A stretch of DNA of 7,033 nucleotides from an uncultured Eubacteriales bacterium (GTDB taxonomy: Bacteria > Bacillota > Clostridia > Oscillospirales > Acutalibacteraceae): positions 1-7,033 of the forward strand of contig ONYV01000072.1 in NCBI GenBank assembly GCA_900322105.1, written 5' to 3'. Below, one piece after another: positions 1 to 6,693 of the stretch. The number at the start of each line of letters is the position of its first letter. Within the stretch, counting starts at the first letter, position 1. Below the pieces are notes generated by a model. It saw only the letters and a program-made list of their open reading frames with translations. It searched no databases and had not been told where the DNA came from. The position numbers and the translations under genes were made by a program.

Positions 1-13
1 TCTTTCCTTTCAG

Positions 14-34
14 ACCTGCGCTTTGCAGGCAGGT
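14..34. other. Inverted repeat downstream of the DUF5685 gene
   Basis: ACCTGC (14-19) and GCAGGT (29-34) can pair around a 9-nt loop; an alternative is CCTGC (15-19) with GCAGG (25-29) around a 5-nt loop. No T-run follows on the minus strand (CTGAAAGGAAAGA), and on the plus strand only TATTTG. It may be a weak terminator for the DUF5685 gene, 49 nt after its stop, but evidence is thin. Confidence 0.3.
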
Positions 35-82
35 TATTTGCATTCAGACAGTACAGCTTCCATACCGTCTGACAGCTTGCCC

Positions 83-925
83 TTATCGTTTATCACCGTT
101 TTGAAGATAATCAAAAAAGTCTGTTTTCTTCCTGCGGTGTTTTTTGCGGCAGGTCTTTTCTTTCTTCTTAACAAATAGATGATACTTCTGTTCAAATGAT
201 AACCCATGACAGACGATATTGTCAAGGATTTCTTTATACGAAGTCAGATCCAGTAAGTTATATGCAAGGATCAGTTGAGAAACGGTCATATTCAGCACAT
301 CGTTGCAATACAGCATCATTTTGTCGGGCGTTTCCCGAGCGCTTTTGCGAAACGGATTGAACTGACCCTTTTTGATATCCTTTTCCAAGTCGTCAGCGGC
401 ATCCATCAGGTAGATCCACCGTCCTAACTGATAGCCAAAGCTGCCGAGCACCTGTTTTTGCATTGCATCTTCTGACAGACTCTGACACAGAAACGACAGC
501 ATTTCCGCTGTCGGGTGCGCCGACCTGTCAATGCCGCTGTCGCTGTCTTCCGCTTCTCTTTGACGCTCCATCATCAAGCGGCATTGATCTTCGATCTGCG
601 GAAAGGCTTGTTTTGCTTTCCGAAAACTGCGTTTAAGAAACACATTCAGCAGACGGGCAAGGTTTCTTTTGAAAAAGCCGCTGTCCTGTACGGTATCCAC
701 TAATTTATAGTGCGTCATGATAACGGAAACAGCGCCTGCCATGCGAAAGCTCTCGCCGTCGCCGTCACAGAATTTACATTTTTTCAGCGGATTGACCGTA
801 CACCGTCCGTTATGCACTCCGTAGTCTTTTCCCAGATGCCTGCAAAGTCCGCAGTATACGCTCTTATACAGCTCATATTCCCTGATCTTCAGTTCATCCT
901 TTTCGGGACGGATATACCCAAACAA
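83..925 (-). CDS. DUF5685 family protein
   Basis: Function unknown. The 280-residue product opens with the DUF5685 hallmark MFGYIRPEKDELKIREYELY followed by YCGLCRHLG (C25, C28), and has further cysteines at C42, C50 and C53. No signal peptide or membrane segment is evident. Residues 72-85 read HYKLVDTVQDSGFF and residues 168-192 contain LGRWIYLMDAADDLEKD and KGQFNPF; the two Asp-rich clusters (D77/D81 and D175/D178/D179/D183) recall the paired metal-binding motifs of squalene/phytoene synthases, an inference from pattern only. Compared with family members as I remember them, about 25-35 residues containing a TLSYDxTFL-like stretch are missing between residues 37 and 38. The C-terminus is very basic (residues 253-268). 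Start TTG is supported by GAGGTGAG. A GC-rich hairpin element lies just upstream; no promoter was recognised. Family membership is fairly sure, any enzymatic role is not. Confidence 0.85.
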   Translation of the reverse strand: MFGYIRPEKDELKIREYELYKSVYCGLCRHLGKDYGVHNGRCTVNPLKKCKFCDGDGESFRMAGAVSVIMTHYKLVDTVQDSGFFKRNLARLLNVFLKRSFRKAKQAFPQIEDQCRLMMERQREAEDSDSGIDRSAHPTAEMLSFLCQSLSEDAMQKQVLGSFGYQLGRWIYLMDAADDLEKDIKKGQFNPFRKSARETPDKMMLYCNDVLNMTVSQLILAYNLLDLTSYKEILDNIVCHGLSFEQKYHLFVKKKEKTCRKKHRRKKTDFFDYLQNGDKR

Positions 926-928
926 ACG

Positions 929-936
929 CTCACCTC
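929..936 (-). promoter_or_regulatory. Ribosome binding site of the DUF5685 gene (TTG start)
   Basis: GAGGTGAG on the minus strand lies 3-5 nt before the TTG at 925-923. The product then begins MFGYIRPEKDELKIREYELY, the typical N-terminus of DUF5685 proteins, so site and homology agree on the TTG start. It lies about 17 nt after the last hairpin of the upstream element. Confidence 0.7.
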
Positions 937-951
937 ATACTCTTAAAATGT

Positions 952-1027
952 CGGGACTCTGTCCCAAACCCTGCCAAGGGGCTTCTCGCCCCTTGTAACC
1001 CTCGGCAGGGACGCAGTCCCTGCACCC
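952..1027 (-). repeat. GC-rich multi-hairpin intergenic element between uvrA and the DUF5685 gene
   Basis: Three perfect short palindromes follow each other: GCAGGGAC-TGC-GTCCCTGC (1023-1005, 8 bp), CAAGGGGC-GAGAA-GCCCCTTG (995-975, 8 bp) and GGGAC-AGA-GTCCC (965-953, 5 bp). An additional 7-bp pairing, CCCTGCC (1010-1004) with GGCAGGG (975-969), can enclose the middle hairpin and would compete with the first one. The block is much richer in G+C than its flanks. The wording (GGGACAGAGTCCC, AAGGGGC...GCCCCTT) resembles repeats I associate with Ruminococcus intergenic regions; multicopy status is inference. Its upstream limit is uncertain: the remaining stretch to about 1095 could belong to it or to the uvrA 3' region. 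No T-run of terminator quality follows any stem. I see no convincing promoter in the 195-nt gap. Confidence 0.65.
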
Positions 1028-1120
1028 GTCATAGAAAACTTGAAAACCACCGAGGTTCTGTTGTTTTGGATCGCTGTCACTCCGCTCTGATCTTCTATGC
1101 ATTGTATGAAAAATCAGAAA

Positions 1121-3958
1121 TTATCCCTTTGTCTGAGTGCCTACGAACGGTCTGAGGTATTGACCTGTATAGGAGATCGGATTTTCAGCAACCTCTTCGG
1201 GAGTACCTGTGGCGATGACCGTACCGCCGCCGTCGCCGCCTTCGGGTCCCAAGTCGATGATGTAGTCGGCAGTCTTGATGAGATCGAGGTTATGTTCGAT
1301 CACCACGACCGTGTTGCCGCCGTCCGCAAACTTTTGCAGCACGTCGATCAGACGGTGTACATCGGCAATATGCAGACCTGTTGTCGGCTCGTCTAAAATA
1401 TAGATCGTCTTTCCTGTGGATCGGTGCGAAAGCTCGGCAGCTAATTTGATGCGCTGCGCCTCTCCTCCCGAAAGCGTTGTGGAGGGCTGACCGATCTTGA
1501 TATAGCCGAGTCCCACATCATACAGCGTTTTCAGCTTGTTATAGATACGGCTGTGATTCGCAAAGAACTCGCAGCCCTCTTCCACCGTCATTTCCAGCAC
1601 GTCATAGATCGACTTGCCCTTATACTTCACTTCGAGTGTTTCACGGTTATATCGCTTGCCGCCGCATACCTCACACGGCACATATACATCAGGCAGAAAA
1701 TGCATTTCGATCTTGATAATGCCGTCACCCTGACAGGCTTCACATCTGCCGCCCTTGACATTAAACGAAAACCGCCCCGAGCCAAATCCGTGCTTTTTCG
1801 CTTCGTTCGTCTGCGCAAACAACTCTCTGATATCCGTAAACACGCCTGTATAAGTTGCAGGATTGGAACGGGGCGTTCGTCCGATGGGCGACTGATTGAT
1901 GTCGATGACTTTATCTAACTGATCGACACCCGTGATCTTTTTGCATTTCACAGGAAGCGGTCTTGCGCCGTTGAGGTCGGAGACTAACTGTTTATAGAGG
2001 ATCTCATTGACAAGAGAGGATTTTCCCGAACCCGAAACACCCGTAACGCAGATAAATTTTCCCAGTGGGAACGACACGTCGATGTGTTTCAGATTGTTTT
2101 GATAAGCGCCGAAGACTTTCAGCACCTTACCGCTGCCTGCTCTTCTTTTCTGAGGGACAGGAATGGTGAGCTTACGGCTGAGATACTGCCCTGTCAGGGA
2201 ACGGTCACAGGCTTTGATCGCTTCGATATCTCCTGCGCAGACCAGCTCTCCGCCGTGGATGCCTGCACCGGGACCGATGTCGATGATATGATCCGCCGCC
2301 TTCATGGTGTCCTCGTCATGCTCTACCACGATGACCGTATTGCCAAGATCACGCAGGTTTTTGAGGGTAGCAATTAGCTTGTCGTTGTCACGCTGATGCA
2401 GTCCGATACTCGGTTCATCCAGAATATACAGCACGCCCGACAGTGCCGAACCGATCTGTGTTGCAAGACGGATGCGCTGACTTTCGCCGCCTGAAAGCGT
2501 TCCTGCCGAACGTGACAAGGTAAGATACGAAAGTCCCACGCTGTTGAGAAAGCTCAGGCGGTTGTCGATCTCCTTTGTGATGGAGGCGGCGATCATCTGT
2601 TCTCTGTCGTTCAATCTCGAATTTTTGGAAAACTCCAGCGCTTCGGCAACGGACATATCGCAGTATTCGCTGATATTCAAGCCCCCGACCGTGACGGCAA
2701 GACTTTCGGGAGACAGCCTTCTGCCCTTGCAGGCATCACAGGGAACGGCTGACATATAGCTTTCGATCTCGGCTTTGATCCAACTGCTCTGCGTTTCACG
2801 GAAACGGCGCTCTAAATTGTTGATGATGCCCTCGAACTCTGTCTGATACGTTCCCGAACCATATTCATTTTTACGGTGTACGGTGATCTTCTCGCCCTTT
2901 GTGCCGTAAAGCAGGATATCCACGATCTCCTTTGGCAGCTCTTTAACAGGCGTATCGAGAGAAAAGTGATATTGTCTTGCAAGGGCTTCAAAATACATTG
3001 CGGCAATGGTGCTGCCTTCCATCGCCCAGCCGCTGCCCTTGATCGCACCCTGACGAACGGATTTTGTCGCATCGGGAATGATGCGGTTGATGTCGATCTG
3101 CATGAATACGCCCAGACCCGTGCATTTTTTACAAGCGCCGAAAGGATTGTTGAACGAGAACATTCTCGGACTCAGTTCATCAATGCTGACGCCGTGTTCG
3201 GGGCAGGCATAGTTTTGTGAAAACAGGATGTCTTCGCCGTCACTGACAGCGGCGATCACCAGACCGCCCGACAGCTTTGACGCTACTTCGATGGAATCCG
3301 CCAATCTTGAACGTATTTCGGGCTTGATGACCAGTCTGTCCACCACGATCTCGATATTATGCTTTTTGTTCTTTTCAGGCTTGATCTTTTCGGACAGATC
3401 ATAGATGATGCCGTCCACTCTGACACGCACGAAACCGCTTTTGGACGCCGCTTCAAATTCCTTTTGATGTTCGCCTTTTTTTGCCCGAACAACAGGGGCT
3501 AACAATTGTATCTTCGTTCCTTCGGGCAGGCTTAGCACCCTGTCCGTGATCTGATCGACCGTCTGCTGGCGGATCTCTCTGCCGCAAACGGGACAATGCG
3601 GTATGCCGATGCGCGCATACATCAGACGAAGGTAGTCGTATATTTCCGTCACCGTTCCGACCGTGGAACGCGGGTTTTTCGAGGTGGTTTTCTGGTCAAT
3701 GGAGATCGCAGGCGACAGACCGTCGATGCTGTCTACATCGGGCTTGTCCATCTGTCCTAAAAACATTCTGGCATAGGACGACAGCGACTCCACATATCTT
3801 CTCTGCCCTTCCGCATACAGCGTATCAAACGCCAGCGACGATTTTCCCGATCCCGAAAGACCCGTCACCACGACCAGCTCATCCCTCGGAATATCCACAT
3901 CAATATTTTTCAGATTGTGTTCTCTTGCACCTCTGACTTTTATCTTCTTAAACGCCAT
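1121..3958 (-). CDS. uvrA: Excinuclease ABC subunit A (UvrA)
   Basis: UvrA is the damage-sensing dimeric ATPase of nucleotide excision repair; it loads UvrB on lesions in cytoplasmic DNA. From the ATG at 3958 the protein has 945 residues, normal for the family, and begins MAFKKIKVRGAREHNLKNI as UvrA proteins do. Two ABC modules are visible: Walker A GLSGSGKS (33-40) with signature LSGGESQRIRLA (488-499) and Walker B YILDEPSIGL (511-520); then GVSGSGKS (640-647), LSGGEAQRIKLA (829-840) and YILDEPTTGL (853-862). The C-terminal zinc finger is C739, C742, C762, C765. The zinc site of the insertion region reads C252, H255, C276, C279, with His in place of the second Cys. C122/C125 and C407/C410 may form the third zinc module. 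The frame extends to 4060; a 959-residue form starting at 4000 has the better ribosome binding site. uvrB is not adjacent. The gene appears intact. Confidence 0.97.
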   Translation of the reverse strand: MAFKKIKVRGAREHNLKNIDVDIPRDELVVVTGLSGSGKSSLAFDTLYAEGQRRYVESLSSYARMFLGQMDKPDVDSIDGLSPAISIDQKTTSKNPRSTVGTVTEIYDYLRLMYARIGIPHCPVCGREIRQQTVDQITDRVLSLPEGTKIQLLAPVVRAKKGEHQKEFEAASKSGFVRVRVDGIIYDLSEKIKPEKNKKHNIEIVVDRLVIKPEIRSRLADSIEVASKLSGGLVIAAVSDGEDILFSQNYACPEHGVSIDELSPRMFSFNNPFGACKKCTGLGVFMQIDINRIIPDATKSVRQGAIKGSGWAMEGSTIAAMYFEALARQYHFSLDTPVKELPKEIVDILLYGTKGEKITVHRKNEYGSGTYQTEFEGIINNLERRFRETQSSWIKAEIESYMSAVPCDACKGRRLSPESLAVTVGGLNISEYCDMSVAEALEFSKNSRLNDREQMIAASITKEIDNRLSFLNSVGLSYLTLSRSAGTLSGGESQRIRLATQIGSALSGVLYILDEPSIGLHQRDNDKLIATLKNLRDLGNTVIVVEHDEDTMKAADHIIDIGPGAGIHGGELVCAGDIEAIKACDRSLTGQYLSRKLTIPVPQKRRAGSGKVLKVFGAYQNNLKHIDVSFPLGKFICVTGVSGSGKSSLVNEILYKQLVSDLNGARPLPVKCKKITGVDQLDKVIDINQSPIGRTPRSNPATYTGVFTDIRELFAQTNEAKKHGFGSGRFSFNVKGGRCEACQGDGIIKIEMHFLPDVYVPCEVCGGKRYNRETLEVKYKGKSIYDVLEMTVEEGCEFFANHSRIYNKLKTLYDVGLGYIKIGQPSTTLSGGEAQRIKLAAELSHRSTGKTIYILDEPTTGLHIADVHRLIDVLQKFADGGNTVVVIEHNLDLIKTADYIIDLGPEGGDGGGTVIATGTPEEVAENPISYTGQYLRPFVGTQTKG

Positions 3959-3959
3959 G

Positions 3960-4020
3960 TTTCTTGGGGAAACCTTTTTTGAAAAAAGGTTGTCACCCAT
4001 ACCCCCTTCCTGAAAACCCG
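3960..4020 (-). repeat. Palindromic, probably dispersed intergenic element directly before uvrA
   Basis: The core at 3971-3991 is a perfect 10-bp inverted repeat around one base (AACCTTTTTT, C, AAAAAAGGTT on the minus strand). An outer 4-bp pairing, TGGG (3999-3996) with CCCA (3968-3965), extends it across an asymmetric internal loop. The flanks (CAGGAAGGGGGTATGGG on one side, TTTCCCCAAGAAAC on the other) together with the core resemble, from memory, palindromes scattered between genes in Oscillospiraceae genomes. The structure is seen directly; its being a multicopy repeat is inference, since only one copy lies here. It carries a Shine-Dalgarno-like AGGAAGGGGG and an ATG in frame with uvrA. 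Confidence 0.6.
4002..4011 (-). promoter_or_regulatory. Shine-Dalgarno inside the palindromic element, in frame with uvrA
   Basis: AGGAAGGGGG precedes an ATG at 4000-3998 with the AGGA 7 nt upstream. This ATG is in frame with uvrA and would add 14 residues (MGDNLFSKKVSPRN) before the homology-supported start at 3958, which itself has no recognisable Shine-Dalgarno. It therefore competes as the real start of UvrA. Confidence 0.5.
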
Positions 4021-4087
4021 TTTTGTCGGAACAGAACTTAGAAACCCTATGGAACATCAACGTTTCCCGTCCGGTATTCCCGACTTC

Positions 4088-4124
4088 ATCCTATAGAATA
4101 AGGAGTGCGCTGAGGCACTCCTTA
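4088..4124 (-). terminator. Probable rho-independent terminator after ftsH
   Basis: On the minus strand, 15 nt after the ftsH stop, TAAGGAGTGC (4124-4115) pairs perfectly with GCACTCCTTA (4108-4099) around a 6-nt loop. The right arm runs into TTATTCTAT, a weak T-rich tail. The 10-bp stem and the position directly behind the last gene of the operon support a terminator; the poor T-tract means some read-through toward uvrA is possible. The plus strand has no T-run after the stem, so it is not bidirectional. Confidence 0.7.
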
Positions 4125-4139
4125 CTGTCGCTGTATCAT

Positions 4140-6080
4140 TTATTCATCGTCTTTGGAAAGATCGACTTTTGCGTCTGCTGTGGTGTCCGCTTCATCGTCA
4201 TTATCTTCCTCATCCGCCGCTTCGGGGATGGGCTTGCCTTCCATTGCCAGAATAAACTGTTCGCCTGTCATCTTTTCATGCTCAAACAAGAACTTTGCCA
4301 CCGTATGAAGCTCTGAAATATGCTCACGGAGGATCTTCTCTGTTTTCTGATAACCGTCTGTGATATATTCTTTCACTTCTGCATCGATCTTAGCGGCAGT
4401 TTCTTCGGAATAGGTCTTGTTGTGACCAAACTCTTTTCCGAGGAAGACTTCACCGTCAGACGAACCGTAGGTGATGGGACCGAGCTTTTCGCTCATGCCG
4501 TATTTTGTAATCATCGAAAAGACAAGATTCGTTGCTCTTTCAATATCGTTGGATGCGCCTGTTGAGATATCTCCGAGAATGATCGCCTCTGCGACACGTC
4601 CGCCCAGCAGCACCACGATCTCTTCGAGCATTTCTTTTCTCGAACGGTAAGACTTATCCTCTGACGGCAAAGACATGGTAAAGCCGCCTGCCATTCCTCT
4701 GGGGATGATCGAGATCTGGTGAACGGGGTCTTGTGTTGTGCAGTAGAAAGTCGCAACGGCATGACCTGCTTCGTGATAGGCAGTCAGCTTCTTTTCCTTG
4801 TCAGACATGACTCTCGATTTCTTTTCCGTACCGACAACGACCTTGATGGTAGCTTCTTCGACTTCCTTCATGGTGATCGCCCTCTGGTCTTTTCTTGCGG
4901 CAAGCAGGGCTGCTTCGTTGAGGAGGTTCTCAAGGTCTGCGCCTGTGAATCCTGCGGTGGATTTTGCAATGGTCTTCAATTCCACATCCGGCGCCATCGG
5001 CTTGCCCTTTGCGTGAACTTTCAGGATCTCTTCACGACCCTTGATGTCGGGTCTGCCAACGATGACCTGTCTGTCAAAACGTCCCGGACGCATCAGCGCA
5101 GGGTCAAGGATATCCGGACGGTTGGTTGCAGCGATCATGATAACGCCTTCGTTTGCGCCGAAACCGTCCATTTCGACAAGCAGCTGGTTCAGTGTCTGTT
5201 CACGCTCGTCATGTCCGCCGCCGAGACCTGCGCCTCTCTGACGTCCCACAGCGTCGATCTCATCAATGAAGATGATACAGGGAGAGTTCTTCTTTGCCTG
5301 ATCGAACAGATCTCTGACACGTGACGCACCAACGCCGACAAACATTTCTACGAAGTCCGAACCTGAGATAGAGAAAAACGGTACGCCTGCTTCACCGGCA
5401 ACGGCTCTTGCCAAAAGGGTCTTACCTGTTCCGGGAGGTCCCACGAGCAGAACGCCCTTGGGGATCCTTGCGCCCAGTTCATTGTACTTTTTCGGATCCT
5501 TGAGAAACTCTACGATCTCTTTCAGTTCTTCCTTTTCCTCGTCAGCACCTGCCACATCCGCAAAGGTCGTTTTGCGTTTTTCATCCGTCATATTCTTGAT
5601 CTTTGCCTTGCCAAAGCCCATCTGCTTGCCTGCATCTCCCAGACCGCCCGAAAAGCGTTTCATGAAAAAGACCCAGACACCGATCAGCAGTCCGATGAGG
5701 ATCAGATTCGGCAGGAAGCTCAGCCACCACGTATTGTCGGAAGCCTGTTTCCAGTTATACTTCATCGGCGTTTCCTTGTGGGCGGCGTTATAATCGTCAA
5801 CATAGCTTTCTACCGAGTCGATAAACAGCGTGATGCTGGCGACATAGGTCTTTACCTCTGATTTTCCTTTGTAGGGCGTATTGAGCTTGAGATTCAGCTC
5901 ACCCGAACCGAAGTCAAGGGAGTATTCATCCACCTGCTGATTTTTGAAAAGGTAGATGATATCCGAGGTCGGGTATTCCTCTTTCGGCTGCATGGCGAAG
6001 ATCAAAGCGATCGCAATGATCAGCAGGATCGGGATCCCCAGATAGACCAGAAGATTGCGGATTGTTTTCTTGTTTTCCAA
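4140..6080 (-). CDS. ftsH: ATP-dependent zinc metalloprotease FtsH
   Basis: FtsH is a hexameric, membrane-anchored AAA+ protease that extracts and degrades damaged membrane proteins and some short-lived regulators. The 646-residue protein has the full architecture: membrane segment about 8-30, a short extracytoplasmic domain about 31-118, a second membrane segment about 119-140, then the cytoplasmic ATPase. Motifs are Walker A GPPGTGKT (214-221), pore loop FVGVG with F247, Walker B IIFIDEID (269-276), the second region of homology ending RPGRFDR with R331 and R334 as arginine fingers, and the zinc site HEAGH (436-440) with D512 in TGASNDIERAT as likely third ligand. The last 27 residues are strongly acidic. 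Translation starts at TTG with AAAAGGAG 10 nt upstream. It is the last gene of the tilS-hpt-ftsH group and is followed by a hairpin terminator. All catalytic residues are present. Confidence 0.98.
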   Translation of the reverse strand: MENKKTIRNLLVYLGIPILLIIAIALIFAMQPKEEYPTSDIIYLFKNQQVDEYSLDFGSGELNLKLNTPYKGKSEVKTYVASITLFIDSVESYVDDYNAAHKETPMKYNWKQASDNTWWLSFLPNLILIGLLIGVWVFFMKRFSGGLGDAGKQMGFGKAKIKNMTDEKRKTTFADVAGADEEKEELKEIVEFLKDPKKYNELGARIPKGVLLVGPPGTGKTLLARAVAGEAGVPFFSISGSDFVEMFVGVGASRVRDLFDQAKKNSPCIIFIDEIDAVGRQRGAGLGGGHDEREQTLNQLLVEMDGFGANEGVIMIAATNRPDILDPALMRPGRFDRQVIVGRPDIKGREEILKVHAKGKPMAPDVELKTIAKSTAGFTGADLENLLNEAALLAARKDQRAITMKEVEEATIKVVVGTEKKSRVMSDKEKKLTAYHEAGHAVATFYCTTQDPVHQISIIPRGMAGGFTMSLPSEDKSYRSRKEMLEEIVVLLGGRVAEAIILGDISTGASNDIERATNLVFSMITKYGMSEKLGPITYGSSDGEVFLGKEFGHNKTYSEETAAKIDAEVKEYITDGYQKTEKILREHISELHTVAKFLFEHEKMTGEQFILAMEGKPIPEAADEEDNDDEADTTADAKVDLSKDDE

Positions 6081-6090
6081 GTGCTCTTCA

Positions 6091-6098
6091 CTCCTTTT
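6091..6098 (-). promoter_or_regulatory. Ribosome binding site of ftsH (TTG start)
   Basis: AAAAGGAG on the minus strand lies 10 nt before the TTG at 6080-6078. There is no in-frame ATG near this site; the next in-frame ATG falls at residue 30, after the first membrane segment, so the site decides for the TTG start. Confidence 0.7.
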
Positions 6099-6107
6099 GT
6101 AATTGGT

Positions 6108-6120
6108 GCCTGAAACAGGC
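6108..6120 (-). other. Small hairpin between hpt and ftsH
   Basis: GCCTG-TTT-CAGGC on the minus strand gives a perfect 5-bp stem with a 3-nt loop, in the 50-nt gap after hpt and 10 nt before the ftsH Shine-Dalgarno. No T-run follows, so it is not a typical terminator. It could mark an mRNA processing or stability site, but that is speculation. Confidence 0.35.
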
Positions 6121-6130
6121 GATCTTGTTA

Positions 6131-6673
6131 TCAGGAATAGATCTCAGATTTCAGAACGCCGACGTAGGGAAGGTTGCGGTAATGCTCGCTGTAGTCCAGA
6201 CCATAGCCGACAATGAAGAGATCGTCGATGGTCTTTCCTGTGTAATCGGCGGCAACGGGCTGTTTTCTTCTGGCAGGCTTATCAAACAGCGTGCAGATCC
6301 TGACAGAAGCAGCGCCCATCTTCATCAGATGGTCTTTGATATAAGAAAGGGTATTGCCTGTATCAAGGATATCCTCCACCAGCAGGATATCTCTGCCAAT
6401 CGGGTTGCAGGTGATGTCCTTTGTGATCTTCACCTTGCCCGAGGATACGGATCCGCTGCTGTAGCTTGACGCCGCCACAAAATCAAGCTGACAATCGTCG
6501 ATCGTCAGCTTTCTCAGCAGGTCAGCCAAAAACATGATGCTTCCCTTGAGCACGCCGACAACGATCACGCTTTTGCCTGCATAGTCACGGTTGATCTGAG
6601 CAGCGATCTTGTCAACGGTATCATTGATCTCCTGTTCGCTCATAAGTTCTTCAAAAATATCCTGATGCAGCAT
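6131..6673 (-). CDS. hpt: Hypoxanthine phosphoribosyltransferase
   Basis: This cytoplasmic purine-salvage enzyme converts hypoxanthine (and usually guanine) plus PRPP into IMP (or GMP) and pyrophosphate. From the chosen ATG the protein has 180 residues, the usual bacterial length. Visible motifs in order are VVGVLKGSIMF (about 38-48, the pyrophosphate-binding loop), SSYSSG (69-74, the flexible active-site loop), VEDILDTGNTL (99-109, the PRPP-binding signature with the paired acidic residues E100/D101), and VGYGLDYSEHYRNLPYVGVL (155-174, base-binding and C-terminal lid). The frame extends upstream to 6790 inside tilS, but the added residues do not resemble the family; the start at 6673 has a well-spaced AAAGGA, whereas the ATG at 6679 is too close to it. 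The gene lies between tilS and ftsH as in many Firmicutes. Nothing looks damaged. Confidence 0.96.
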   Translation of the reverse strand: MLHQDIFEELMSEQEINDTVDKIAAQINRDYAGKSVIVVGVLKGSIMFLADLLRKLTIDDCQLDFVAASSYSSGSVSSGKVKITKDITCNPIGRDILLVEDILDTGNTLSYIKDHLMKMGAASVRICTLFDKPARRKQPVAADYTGKTIDDLFIVGYGLDYSEHYRNLPYVGVLKSEIYS

Positions 6674-6682
6674 TTTCATACA

Positions 6683-6688
6683 TCCTTT
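6683..6688 (-). promoter_or_regulatory. Ribosome binding site of hpt
   Basis: AAAGGA lies 9 nt before the ATG at 6673 but only 3 nt before the ATG at 6679. This spacing favours the second ATG as the hpt start. It sits in the 20-nt gap after the tilS stop, so the two genes are closely linked. Confidence 0.7.
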
Positions 6689-6693
6689 CTGTT

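Noticed and set aside
1040..1060. Possible terminator for uvrA: AACC-TCGGT-GGTT followed by TTCAAGTTTTCT on the minus strand
   Set aside because: The stem is only 4 bp and the T-run is interrupted; too weak to call.
1085..1125. TACAAT on the minus strand just after the uvrA stop as a -10 box for the DUF5685 gene
   Set aside because: No -35-like hexamer lies 16-18 nt upstream, so a promoter cannot be supported.
1553..1918. 121-codon open frame on the plus strand, antisense to uvrA
   Set aside because: It covers the conserved zinc-finger and second ATPase region of uvrA and has no family resemblance of its own; a shadow frame.
4001..4060. Longest uvrA form starting at TTG/ATG near 4060-4055
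   Set aside because: The added residues are unlike UvrA, there is no good ribosome binding site before them, and they come from intergenic and repeat-like sequence. The start at 4000 was kept as a serious alternative.
4719..5324. 201-codon open frame on the plus strand, antisense to ftsH
   Set aside because: It lies wholly inside ftsH, has no recognisable motif, and is a typical shadow of a well-conserved reading frame.
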